DNA of 64,000 bases from Andrena cerasifolii (taxonomy: Eukaryota > Arthropoda > Insecta > Hymenoptera > Andrenidae): NCBI RefSeq assembly GCF_050908995.1, contig NC_135122.1, forward strand, positions 17,462,501-17,526,500, given 5' to 3'. Made by a program: the position numbers and the translations under genes. Below the pieces are notes generated by a model. The model saw only the letters and a program-made list of their open reading frames with translations, was not told where the DNA came from and made no database searches. Numbering within the stretch: position 1 is the stretch's first letter; each line of letters begins with the position of its first letter. Below, in pieces: positions 38,351-49,915 of the stretch.

Positions 38351-38643
38351 CGGTGCTTTATGCGTGGAATATTTTAATCGTTGTTAGATACGCTGCGAGT
38401 AATTCTTTATATCATACCGCGAGTAAAAGCAATGGACTGTTGCCGCGACTAGGGACTAGCGATCTTCTGGAACACACATTTAAGCAGTTTGCTTGTTGGG
38501 TAAGGGCGAACTTGGGAGTATTTAAACGGGGGCGCGATTTTTCAGGTTGCGAAAGGAGGGAAGCTTACAGGAATGGTTCGTTTTGTAAGAAAAAAGTCTT
38601 TTGGGAGAGGATATCTTTGGGTCACTGTAAATGCGACGAGATG

Positions 38644-38848
38644 GAATTGAATATTTTTTGTTAGGAAAATTTAGTCTTCGAAGTCTAGTGATTACGGGCA
38701 TATTTTGAAAAAGTTGTTTGAAGGTAAGTCTGGGTATCTTTATGCCATTAGACATGTAATCAGATAAAATTGAATCTGTGTTTAGGAAAATCACAGCTTC
38801 GAAGATTTGCTAATTACTGGCATCTTTGGGGGAAATTGTTTAAAGATG
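38644..38848 (+). repeat. Diverged tandem duplication, period about 122 bp
   Basis: The block at 38644-38725 recurs at 38767-38848. Shared anchors in order are ATTGAAT, TTAGGAAAAT, CTTCGAAG, ATTAC.GGCAT and TTGTTT.AA. Roughly 70 percent identical by eye. Confidence 0.6.
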
Positions 38849-39239
38849 CACTTCTCTTCACACTCTGTATTCTATAAAACTGACTCTGAATACCATTAAG
38901 CACACGTGCACCTTGCTAAGAAGTTTCAAAATGCAGCTGTAAATATTGTAAAACTACAGGTACCTATTTTAAATCCTGCATAAAAGTGACTCGAAATTAT
39001 CAGTAACTTTGGTCCCAAAAAGGCTTCACTTTCAACAATCTCAATTTCAAAAAGAAATTCCACACTTTCTTAACTAAAAACAGAAGAAAACGATGAATTT
39101 TTAAAGTCACCTTTTTCAAAAATGCCTAACCCCAAAACAAAAAAATATTATTCTACATTTTTCACTTATATTTTCATCATCAATCACCCCTCCATCACCC
39201 CCCTCGCAGTACCACGAATAATAAAATACCCCGTATGTG

Positions 39240-39700
39240 CACTGATTGGAGAGAGCGCTACCAACGAGTGATGACTGGGAAGACGAACGCGATTCTCGCG
39301 AAGACCAATATCAGGAAACGTTAATATCTTACAGCACGAGCCGAGATAATAGGGGCGTTTGTACGGGCATAATTAAGATAAAAAGTCGCGCTCCTACTGT
39401 GCATCGGTCAGCAATCAAGACGCGAAGGGCTACTGGCCGCTATCTAAACGTCCAGGCGGTGCTCGCAGAGGGATCGTTAATTTAATTAGTTTCGGCGAAA
39501 GGGCGAATTTAATCGTTCGACGTGAATGCTCCTTGTTCGCCTGCGCCACTTTTCAGCCGCGAAGAGATCTGCGCGCTGCAGTAAAACTGTTACCCTCGAA
39601 GAGCATTAGCGGAGGAATCAGTGCATTTAAAATTCGTTCCAATCATTCTTAAACTCGTGACGATCGTTAAGAAGCATTTAGTTGCGCCGTTAATTCTGCA
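39240..39700. promoter_or_regulatory. CpG-rich block in intron 1
   Basis: Preceded by an A/C-rich, G-poor stretch at about 39060-39230. The core has many CGA and CGC dinucleotides. Confidence 0.35.
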
Positions 39701-41329
39701 CGAGTCGTGTAAAGTACACGTATAGAAATTAAATGAATCGATACTTGAGAATGCTAGTAATTAAAAAGATAATCCCTTTTGCCGAGGGATGCAGAATGTT
39801 CTGAGAATTAATAATCGATAATAATTACTTATATAAGTGAATATGTGACAACTTAGATCGATCGTGTGAATAAATGGTGGGAATGTTTCTTTTTAAATGA
39901 ATTTAGAAATTAATTCTAAATTATTTGGTGCAGCTTTTCTGTTGCGAATGGGTGAGATCTGTTATGAAGGTTACATTGCAATTATGAAGGTAATTAAAAT
40001 GAATTTGTAAGATTTGGATTTTGATATAAAGCGCACAGTGTATCTGCTTCCAAGTTGGAATGCTTGTGCAGCGCGTCGAACGTTTCAATCACAGTTTTAC
40101 GGTGTTCAAATAATCCGCCGCGGGTAATTAGACCGGTAATTACGAATAAGAGATTTATAGACTTGGTTACGATCGTCGTAATGGCAGCGTTACACAATGC
40201 GATCGCAATAAGGCGACGAAAACCGCGATGATATACGACACTATGTCGCACAATTAACCCACTTCCATTCGTTAATGCGTTATAATGGTCGCGTTAGCGC
40301 GTAATTATGCACTTCGTTCGGAAACTTCATCTAAACTATACGCTCGTCACTGGAAAACACGAATTTGCGCGTACTTGTAACTTAGCTGCGAAGTAGAACA
40401 GAATAAATGAAGTAGAAATAATGATAGAATCTACGTTTCTTGGCTGAACTACTTACTCGGTTGTTGATGGAATAGAATAGTGATTCTTAATGTGAAATTC
40501 TGATAGGGAATGATTTTGGACAATCACTTAATACTTGATGTTCAAGAAATTTAGCAGAAAGAGACTGAAAATAATTCTACAGAAATAATTTTAGAGACTA
40601 TAAAGTAATTCTATTTCATATTCGGAGCTGATAAGGCAGGCAAAATAACGAAAGAAGTAAATGACTGTGGCGTCATCAGCAAATGTTTTTTTAAATATTT
40701 TTCAACTAATTTGAAAGGAATTTAAAATGAAGATGCATTGTTCAATAAAAAGATGGATATTCTTAAAACAGGGGAAGTAATATTCACTATCTACTTAGTT
40801 AAAAGCATATTATCACCTTTTACTTAAACAGATTATCCTAAACTATCCTAAATTCATGATAACCTGCCAAATTCTCCAAGTACGATTTTTGAAAAAAAAA
40901 TCTCAATATTACAACACACACAAAACTCCTCGATTTATGGAATCCTAAATATTTTAACTTCTTTAACGCCGACGAAACTATTACGTACATATATAAATTA
41001 CTATAAAATCGAGTCACAAGGACAATTACTAATCTCAGCTGAAAAAACTTATAACATCAGATCTTTCCCAAAAGAGACACTTCTGTGCCCTGCCACTAAC
41101 ACTACTCAAATTCAAACATTTCCCATCTTCCTCAATCCTCTACAAACCACCTCTACCTCTGGCAACTATTTAAATTACACGCATGAACCACAAAAGTGCT
41201 TCCTATTCAAAGCACCCTGCAGGACGTTGCCCTAAAGCTCCACCACAATAAAGTCCCTTAAAAAAACTTTTAATATATTCGCGTCATTTAATCGATCCAC
41301 ATCTTCCTCATTTCCCAACCGCGCCACCT

Positions 41330-41980
41330 AAACGAGAAAATGCTAAATTTGGCGCGAGCTCCATTACTCACCACCGCTTCAAGGGAAAATTAATAATACC
41401 CATCTTACTTTATAGTAATCACCTTATCTCCTCCCCTCGTGATCCCATTTCGCGTGGAAGAATGTCGTTTCCCGGATACTCGGCACCTCGCCGACCGTCC
41501 AGCGCGTGAATAGTAAAAGCAGCAACAATAATAATAATACCTGGAAAGGGGATGCAGTCGCAGGCTTGCACCAGCCGTTTCTCAGGCATTAATATCAGGC
41601 GTAAAGAGAAACGATCGGCCCGATTAGAGAAACAGGAAGCGGTACATGGGCGGGCCGGCGAGTGCCGCTTCGATCTCGGTATCTCGAAGATCCGATCAGC
41701 GCGCGGGGCTCGCCAGATCGAACGCGTTCCAGCGACCCCCGGTGAACGTTAATTATCGCGCGTTATTCTTATTGATCGTTTCGCGAGGCGCTCGCGTAGC
41801 CGGTCGTCCACGCACGCGGGATTAAAAGTGCCACTTTCGAACACGTTTTTCGGAGGGACGGGAAGAAAAGGGAAACGGCCGCGACAGCAACGATTTTCCG
41901 CCGGTCGACGCAGTTTAAATTGATCGTCGATTCGCCACCAAGATAAAATTGCACTTGATAAATGCGTCGATTAAAGTTAC
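41330..41980. promoter_or_regulatory. Strong CpG-rich island in intron 1
   Basis: Left shoulder 41041-41220: 58 C to 15 G, with one 60-base line (41101-41160) lacking G entirely. Right shoulder 42001-42120: 41 G to 11 C. One of the clearest examples of the skew flip. Confidence 0.45.
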
Positions 41981-42674
41981 GCTGTGGGCATAGGTGAAGA
42001 GGCTGATAGGGCTGATGAAGTGAGGAGATTGGTTCAGTTCAAGAGTTCTATTTTGTGTGGATTTCTATGCGACGTGTGCAGCGGTGGTGAGAAGAAGTTT
42101 AATTAAATTGTGAACGGTAGGATAAGTAAGAAGCTTCTATTTGAAAGAATTATATGTTACAATTTATATCCCGAGTGGAGTTGCTAAGATAATAACTTAA
42201 TAAAAAGTAATGCAAGTAAATCCAATTTTTTTAAGGATGTAGTTACCGTGTCTTTCAAACGTTCTGAAAACAGAAGTCATGATTTAAGAATAATATGTGT
42301 CTTTATTTATAAGTTTCAAGTGGTTTATGTGACCTTTTTCTGTAAATGTGGTAAATTCGTAACAAAATTGCTTTTTTTTAGTTATTTAAATATAATTTTG
42401 CTTACTTACTTCGTTACACATTTTTTTATACATTGCTTAAATAAAAAATACATAATGAAGCACAAATATAAATAAAAAATGTAATGCTTTAAGAGGTTAC
42501 CTACCGCCAGGAGGTAGAAAAAGAATCGATTCTTTGGCAATTTATTTCAGAAAGTACATGCATATTTTTATGCAATGGTTTTTGTAGTCAGATGGGGGAC
42601 AGTTTAACAGGTTATTATATTATATTTTGGTATAAAAATATTTAGTTATTGCAAAATTAGAACTGATTTCCTGG

Positions 42675-42754
42675 AAATTTAAACTTTAAATCGACTCAGG
42701 TATATGTTATATATACTCGTTTAAATTTAAACTTTAAATCGACTCAGGTATATG

Positions 42755-42762
<8 letters not shown>
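42675..42762 (+). repeat. 48-bp tandem duplication
   Basis: A block of about 40 bp starting AAATTTAAACTTTAAATCG and containing GACTCAGGTATATG occurs twice, at 42675 and 42723, essentially identical. The second copy runs into the TA microsatellite. Confidence 0.85.

Positions 42763-42797
<35 letters not shown>
42755..42797. repeat. AT dinucleotide microsatellite
   Basis: About 43 bp of uninterrupted AT alternation, likely polymorphic in length. Confidence 0.9.
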
Positions 42798-42799
<2 letters not shown>

Positions 42800-42939
42800 C
42801 TCAAGGGTCAATTTCACCCCACCAATAAAAAATACCAAACAATTTCCAGCTCCACAACAACGTCCCCAAATGGCCACTGAAACGTCAAACTTCCCTAATC
42901 CCTCGCAAAAAAAAACCTACAACCAGTCACGTTCAAGTT

Positions 42940-43330
42940 CAAGAACACCGTGTCACCGATGCTCCACACATTTCTCGCCTCTACAACCGCGTGACCATTA
43001 TTACTGGCATGAAAAAGAATCGATAGGCATCGGGAATGCTTTTGATCGCGTTTGGGGCCGCGCGAAAAGGGCGCGTTCGCGTTGTACCCCGCGCTGATTC
43101 GATGCGGTTGCCGCTAAATATAAAGCAAAGAGCTGGGAGGTGCGGAATGTCCTGACACTTAATATTCTCGGAGCAGGCGTGCATTTTACGAGGCCGCTGG
43201 GATACGTCGGAATTTTCAACAATATTTTAAAAGACCACACAGCCAGCGCATCCGTCGGCGAAAACGGAGCGAGGACGCGTCTGCCCCCCTGCCCCGTGAT
43301 GCCAGTCTGCTTAAAAGGGTACGATTCGTC
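42940..43330. promoter_or_regulatory. CpG-rich block in intron 1
   Basis: GC-rich core after an A/C-rich left flank at 42811-42930 and before a G/A-rich right flank at about 43440-43520. Confidence 0.35.
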
Positions 43331-43339
43331 ATGATAAGA

Positions 43340-45200
43340 TGGAGAAGACAGTTCTATCGACTTGTACGATGGATTCGTCATACACAAAGCTCCTTCAGAG
43401 CAAAACGATCTTTTCCACAGACACGTTTGATGATCGATTTATTAATATCTAAACTATGACAAGGAGTGATGGAATAAGGAAGTATTTGAAGAAAATAACT
43501 AAGATGTTTACGGTTATTTTACCTGTATCATTTTACCTTTGGATTCAATATTGGAAACCCTGTTAAATGACTTGAATCACGATAACGGTATATGTATTCA
43601 GTTTATACTCGAAGGAAGCAGTAATGTTGGTAATGGAGATGAAATCTTCTCTAATTAAAGGACCCACAGACGCTGAGATTTGTCGTACGTCTTGTACGAT
43701 AATTTGCAGGAGGCACCTATCCTTCTATCGTTCAACGAATATAACTAATCGACGAGGAGAAATACCTGCTATGTAGTATACCTATACGTTTTTGTGCTAC
43801 TATATAAGTAGTAATGTCGAAGATAAGATAGAAAATTTTTGCAAGGGTATTATTCATAGAAGGATTTCTCCGAATAATTAAGGAGAAATATTAAATGCCA
43901 CAAGAATCGAGTTTCAAAGAGAAACATGTTTCTAATACATGAACTATGTGCCTTCAAACACTGTTTGAAAATAGATAAAGAAATATTCGACTCATTAACG
44001 GAAGTAGTGACAATAGTAATAAAACTGAAATCGTGTGAAACGAAGCTAAAGTTCTCCCCAATTAGACGCCGAACACTCGCCCACATTGCAGTCTATCATC
44101 TGCGAAGCAAAACAGTTATATCAAAGCTAGCAGTGCGAAAAATCGTGACGCTTGCGAGCCATTAATACCGTCGCGGGAAACGAGGGTCCACCTTCGAATC
44201 TGGCCCTCAGAAAAGGAACGCTGAGATCAGAGGGCGATGGGGGAGTCTCGATCGAACGGGGCAGATGTTGATGGAGCGGACGCGAGACGTTCAAGGCTTC
44301 AATCGAATAAAAAGGAAGGCTGAAGGGCACGGAAGTTATTAGGGACATTATATACAGGAGCGACCCTATGGATGTTTAGGAGACCATCAAGGTTGGGGAC
44401 GTCATTATATTGTTTAACGCGCTACGTGGAACACCACGGGATGACGAGGACGAGAGGAAGCTCGATTAATTAGAATAGTAATTTTGAAAATAAAATGAAA
44501 ACATTGGAGGGACATGTTTTAAAGTTGTGTTTCGAGTGCAAGGAAACAGATACACTTTTAATAATTTTTTAACTCTCGATTCGACCCATGCAAATTTCCA
44601 ATCAAGCGCTGTTTAAAAACTATCTGTTAAATTAAGTTTAAAAAATTCTGAGATAAAGTGTGAACATTTGTATCATGATGTTTAAACAGTAGTACCATTT
44701 TCAATGATGCCTCAAAGATATTTTATCTCATAATCAAATTGTGGGTTCTTTTGAGCCAATGTGACAAATGAGAGTTAAAATATGGAATATGAAATTTTTC
44801 GAGCAATTTATAATAATATAAATCCTTTTTGCGACAGTCAAATATTATGTTCCGATCTATTTATCTGAGGATTTAGAAGTGCTTCATATTTCTTTGCGTT
44901 AACATTCATATTCCAGTACTACCACTTTATTTTGTGGATTTATATCCAAGTTCTGTATATTTAGTTACAATTTTAATGGATCAATTTAACTGATCTAAAT
45001 TCATTCCAACATCTCAAACACATCGAACTTCTCTCAGCCCCTCTGATAGGTGCATTTACATAAATTACTTGTGCACTTATTAAAATAGTCGAGTTTTCTT
45101 CAACTTGAATTCCAATTACGAGGGCAACTCTACTCCCATTTTTACATCATCCCCAAAACTATTACTACAACCCATCACTGTTCACTTTCCAACAAATTGC
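43340..45200. other. AT-rich intronic stretch
   Basis: Nothing recognisable apart from a GC-enriched patch at about 44150-44460. Confidence 0.4.
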
Positions 45201-45219
45201 AATGGATTACCACAAAGTA

Positions 45220-45640
45220 GCGCGAAGCGTAAGATGAATGAAAATGAAAAAATTTGCCAAGAGGTTCTCAAAAATGATGCGCTTGAGCGCCGAGACAAGT
45301 ATCGCGGCGTAACTCGAAGGAACGGGCGTGGATGCGCCGCGAAGGACGGATTTCGCGCAGCGGTAATAAAAACCTCCTATCTCGATCTTTTCGAGAGCCA
45401 TTGCGCCCGGGGAATTTGCATAACGTCCACGAGGCAACAAATAAACAACGATTCGCTCATGTGCATTATGCTCCGCGTGTTATGCAAATCTCCGCGCCAT
45501 AACTCCGAAGCGGCACTCGTCTAAATCGTAATCTGCCAGAAACGTAATAAGAAGGCAACGCGCAAGGTGAAGCAAAAGCGAGGCGGGTCGCGTATCGACG
45601 AAAAGAGGCCCCCGATACCCTAAAAAGCTAATTCGCGTGG
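45220..45640. promoter_or_regulatory. CpG-rich island near the 5' end of intron 1
   Basis: C-rich left shoulder at about 45000-45200 and G-rich right shoulder at about 45800-45920. It lies 1.2-1.6 kb downstream of exon 1 on the minus strand, a plausible position for a first-intron enhancer. Confidence 0.4.
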
Positions 45641-46741
45641 ATAAATAAAGCAGCCATTGTGGGGGAATGAGAACAATGTCAACGTTATCGCAAAGAACGC
45701 ACTGAATAAACGATAGCGCTTCGAATGTGTGGTCTTTGATGAACGTTTGTGTCATGAAACGTTTGCAAAATAATTGCACTTTGTAAATGCTTAGATTCTA
45801 CAGGCTGCTTCAAAAGGGGATTTGGAAATTTTTAGAAGTCGGTGGTTGCGTAAAGAAGTAGAAAATCCTTAATGAATGTAGGCCCAGAATGTGCAGATGG
45901 GACCTCTAGATACTAATCCTCTTGGTTTTGACTGCCTGGTCAGCTAATGATTTCGGTATATTTATTACCGACTGATAACGTACATGATGTATTGCGATAC
46001 TTTCGAAAGACTACGCATTTCTTCTCGATAAGTAGCTGGAATTTGCATTGAAATAGAAGGGAATCACTGTAGGGGCAACACAGAGGACCTTTCATATCTC
46101 AAGAAGAATCAGTATTAAGACATATGATAATTACGACTGTTTTACTTGCCTAGATGAGTATCGCGAGACCTGGGGGCATTTTTACACGGCTCTGTCGGGG
46201 ATGGTGGCTTATCGCAAGTTTCTTATATCTTTCAATCGTTCGTAAAATAACTTTGCATTTAAATACAGTAGCTCTCAAGTTTGTTCATATAAAAAATTCA
46301 GAAGAATAATAAATTTGTACACTCGGAATTTAGAAATCAGAATTACAGCATGTGATCCAGAATAGGAAAGATAGGACCACACTTAGGTGAGCAAAGGTGT
46401 GCGTGACTTTATCCAAAATATTAAGAATAAGTGTCTGATATGAAAAGTCCCTAAAACTATTCAAACGAAATAAAACTAGATTCCCTATCGAATAATTACG
46501 AAACATATTATATGAATTAATTGTATAAACATGAATGAAATATTCGCATAACTTTTATTTCCAATGAAGACTAATCAATAACAACCTAAATATCCTCTTC
46601 GTTTATAAGCTCAAAGAAAATCTATTCCAACAAACATCGATTCATACAAATCATTAATACTCATTACTCGTCTATAATCTATTTTAATCACGGACTCAAA
46701 AATTCATTGAAACCTGTACTCAACCCCTATTCACAATAAAC

Positions 46742-46764
46742 CTTCGAATAATGCCCAACTCTAG
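46742..46764. mobile_element. Isolated hAT MITE end near the exon 1 donor
   Basis: The motif TTCGAATAATGCCCAAC followed by TCTAG matches the right end of the 37582 element. No matching left end was found upstream, so this is a fragment. It sits about 55 bp into intron 1. Confidence 0.5.
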
Positions 46765-46769
46765 TCATC

Positions 46770-48110
46770 ACCCAGCTCGACGACTCCGCGATAAAAAAGC
46801 AGAAGCAGTAGGACTCACCGTGCCTGATGTTGTGCCTAAATCCGCGGGCAGCGTGCGCGTCGTTCGGATACCAGAGCGCCAGTAAGAGCACGAGGAGGAG
46901 GCGTCGGAGCATCGTCGACATCGTCGGCTGGAGCACTTGGACGGCCATGATTCACGAGAATATCCGCGATTCGCGATATCGTTGGAACAAAGGCAACCAT
47001 TCACGCACACGCGAACCATAAATCAGCGGGCAATCGAATTTCGCGACTACGCAGTCCCCCGGATCGGCGCGGGCCGATCGTTCGCGCGACGTTTCACAAC
47101 CTGCTCCCTATCGCTCGCTCGCACTGTTATCCCCGTATCTTCTCTTCCCATCGACGTCGATGTCATTTCTCGTCAGGCCGCCACCATCACTCGCGGTCCA
47201 CTCGTTCGAACACCGTGCGGATTCATTTTCGCGCCGTTCACCGCGCTGGGACGTTCGTCGGGGACGCGCGACGGTGCAGCTTTACGCGTGCGCGCGCAGC
47301 CGAGCCAAGCGACCGCCCAGAAGGACCACTGGTGCGACCGTGGCTCCGTTTAAAAATCAAACGAAATCGACGAGCGCGTCTAACGATCCAAACTATTCAC
47401 TTGATCCTATCGAAAAGCGCCGCGGTGTACGTTCACCCTTCGCCCGACATAATTCGCGGCTACGCTCCGCGACTACCGAAGATTCGAATGCCCCGCAGAA
47501 TTCTTCCGCGCGTCGCCCTTCACTTGTTGCTGCGTGCGACAGAAGGGTCTAGAGGCCTTCGCGCCGGTTTTAGAAACCTGTCCTTTTCTCGCGAGCGCGG
47601 ATAGTCACGGCGCAGATTCTTTTCCTGCTTCTGGTGAGCGCGTGTGCTGCCCGTTTCGGACGCCACCCACCGAAAACTGGTCCCCACGCGAGCCACGAAA
47701 CCGTACCGAAAGAGGAGCCGGGACGCGTAAAATGGAATACGAACGGTATGAGCGCCGCGAGCCAACTGATTCCGTGGCCAGCCACCACCTAGTAGCGCTC
47801 TTTGTCAACCCCCCCACCGCTTACCCCATGCGGTCGCCCCTCTCTCTCTCTCTCTCGCCACCCTAAGCTTGTGACAGGTAGGAAGGGCTACCTGACGTAT
47901 ATACGCGACCGATCGGCCGATCTTAATTTCCACGAAATTTCTCTCGGCTGATTATCCCCTCGGCCCAGGTAGCCCGGCGAGCTTGCCCGGTACTACGGAT
48001 TTTACGACTGACCGAGATTAGCCTCCCCTCCACTCTCCGTCGCTGTATTTGCATTTTTAACGCCTCCGTATCCTGTCCATCTTCATTTTGCCGGCTTTAT
48101 GGAGATGGAT
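46770..48110 (-). promoter_or_regulatory. CpG-rich island covering exon 1, 5' UTR and probable promoter of the laminin gene
   Basis: GC and CpG content rise sharply here and include the start codon at 46948. The core promoter is not identified: no convincing TATA box was seen. Upstream ATGs exist; one at 47019 opens an 83-codon frame that overlaps the main start out of frame, which could reduce translation if it is in the mRNA. The plus-strand left shoulder 46561-46740 is C-rich (hand count 43 C to 11 G) and the right shoulder 48121-48300 is G-rich (56 G to 20 C), the same skew flip as at intronic islands. A CT-repeat tract lies at 47839-47856. Confidence 0.5.
46819..46948 (-). CDS. wb: Laminin alpha-1/2 (wing blister-like) exon 1: start codon and signal peptide
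   Basis: This exon encodes the N-terminus of a secreted basement-membrane laminin alpha chain. The reading frame opens at 46948 in a good start context (A at -3, G at +4). An in-frame TGA lies six bases upstream, so translation must begin in this exon. Met1, Met10 and Met13 are possible starts. Residues 14-26 form a Leu-rich hydrophobic core after two arginines, followed by a polar NDAHA stretch, which is a typical secretory signal with cleavage likely near residues 33-34. The exon ends in ...RH plus one base at 46819, followed by a consensus donor GTGAGT at 46818. The phase-1 end matches the phase of the exon starting at 5928. The signal peptide alone is not family-specific. The assignment rests on strand, phase and the absence of any better 5' exon in between. 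An unseen small exon in the long intron cannot be excluded. Confidence 0.72.
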
Positions 48111-48839
48111 CCTGTTTTGTTGACAGGGATATCAAAGCACAGTGGGGGAAATTCGCGATGGGATGAAGGCGGGTGACTTAAATTTCGAGATTTATGTCGG
48201 GTATGAGGAGGGCAGATTTATTTAAGGATGTTTAGTCTTTGGGAACGAGCGTGTTTTTTAGTTTGGATCGTTTCTTACTCGCTATGGTTGAAGATATTTC
48301 ACAAAACCACAGAAAAGGTGAAAAAAATTGACACGGGTAGATCTCCCCGTCTTTACAGCTCGACGACCAGTCAAATATAAATTATATAGATTATATAACT
48401 CTTACCTGGATTCGAAATAACTCGAATTTATAATCTTGTCGTCTAAGCAAGCATAAGGACCTGCTTTAAATTCACACAGCATGAAATAATAAATTGATAA
48501 ATCTACAAACCACCAGGATTTACCCTGTTTCCTACATTTAAAAGGGGAGGGAGCGAAATGAGCAACCAGACGTAGATTTTTAAGCATTTTTTTACTAAAG
48601 AAACATATTTCAATAACGAACACACACGGACAAATCAGTGGTCGAACTAAACCATACAAGATTAGGTACTTCTCTATTTCATCTTTGCCTCTAGAAGGTT
48701 ACAATGCTTTGGTTATCTTTTTTTTTTTTTGGTTTTAGGTATATAGGATATTTATGGGTATAATTAGTGTTCTTTCTTGGTTTCATTTTCGTTTCCATTT
48801 AGCATTGAAGTTACCAAGCGGCTCAATGTCTCCAGTTCT

Positions 48840-49330
48840 CTCTTGTGATCGCCCCGGCTGCTTGGTCGCGTGATCGATCTGACACGTAGTACTACTATCG
48901 TTATACAATAATCACTATTACTATCGACTCGCCCCGACGAAAAATCCGACCGTGATCACGCGCACCAAGGAGCCGTCTATTGCTTCGCATTTAAAGTCAA
49001 ACGCACGGACACGTCCACCCTATGTTCCCCCGTGCCTCCTTATCGGAACGGTGTCACAAATTCACAATACGACCGGGCGAGCTCTCGCAGCCCCTCGCCA
49101 AGCAAATAGTCGCGGAGAGGATTCTCCCTTTCCCTCGATCGGCACTCGAGATTGCGTACCTGACGGAAGCAGCACGAAAACGCGAGAGTCCCACCGCTCT
49201 GTCGCGGCTAGGTGGCCTACCTCTAACTCCTGTGACACGCGACACACGCGAGCTCCGAAGCAACGCGCAACGTTCTCCGCCGCAAACACCGTCCGCTCCC
49301 TCTCGACTCGCGGCTGAAACATAGGCGGTT
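48840..49330. promoter_or_regulatory. CpG-rich block upstream of the laminin promoter
   Basis: GC-rich with overlapping frames on both strands and no recognisable domain. Could be a second promoter or an upstream enhancer. Confidence 0.35.
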
Positions 49331-49757
49331 CCGTTTCGGCAGTGATGCCACCCCCATCACGATGTCAACCAGAATACTCGATATGCCTTCTAATTAACAA
49401 ACTGTCGCGTTTACGTTTCGCGCGCTCCCAATTTCATTATTCGATTTCGCCTTTTGTCTCTGTGCCCGAAGATTCACGGCGTCCACGGCATTACCTCTAG
49501 TTTGTACGAACGCGATACATTCGACGAAATATCGTTTTGATATGTAAGCGGAGCTCGGAAAGATATGTAAATCGATTTGAATCAACGATCGAAGGTTTCT
49601 AGAAGACGATAAAAATCTGTGTGTACCCCTTAGCACTCTAACCCCTTGGACGCGCGATGGCGTAACAAGGATTTGCCGAGCGCCCTGGATCGAGTTCGAA
49701 GGTTCCTGGAACCTTGAAATAGAGCATTGAGGGGCACAAGCTTCTGATCCCGGTTAA

Positions 49758-49915
49758 CCCTTTGAATGCTGAGAATTTGAACGCTCGGCGTACGCCGCGT
49801 GCGGGTCTTCTCTGGTCGCGTCTCTTAACCATTGTCCCTGAACGCCTATAGGCGTTCCCCGCACCGGCTGTACGCACCGAACAAACGCACCTGTGCTTCT
49901 GTAGCACCCAAAGGG
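49758..49915. mobile_element. Small GC-rich piggyBac-like MITE with internal palindromes
   Basis: TTAA (49754-49757) precedes CCCTTTGAATGCT, and the right end AGCACCCAAAGGG is followed by TGAA, a one-base-decayed TTAA. Inside are a perfect 12-bp palindrome CGGCGTACGCCG (49786-49797) and a perfect 18-bp palindrome GAACGCCTATAGGCGTTC (49840-49857). A 12-bp inverted pair CGATGGCGTAAC / GTTACGCCATCG lies outside it at 49655-49666 and 49936-49947, hinting at an older surrounding element. Confidence 0.55.

Larger units (their letters stand above)
5929..46818 (-). other. wb: Intron 1 of the laminin alpha gene (40,890 bp)
   Basis: This is the inferred intron between the signal-peptide exon and the first laminin-domain exon, bounded by a GTGAGT donor and a TTTCAG acceptor with matching phase. 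No recognisable conserved protein domain was found inside it on either strand. Most open frames are short, overlap one another on several frames and occur where GC content is high, as expected by chance. The intron holds several non-autonomous transposons, a purine-rich minisatellite, AT microsatellites and a series of CpG-rich islands that are candidate enhancers. Separate entries describe these. Confidence 0.7.
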
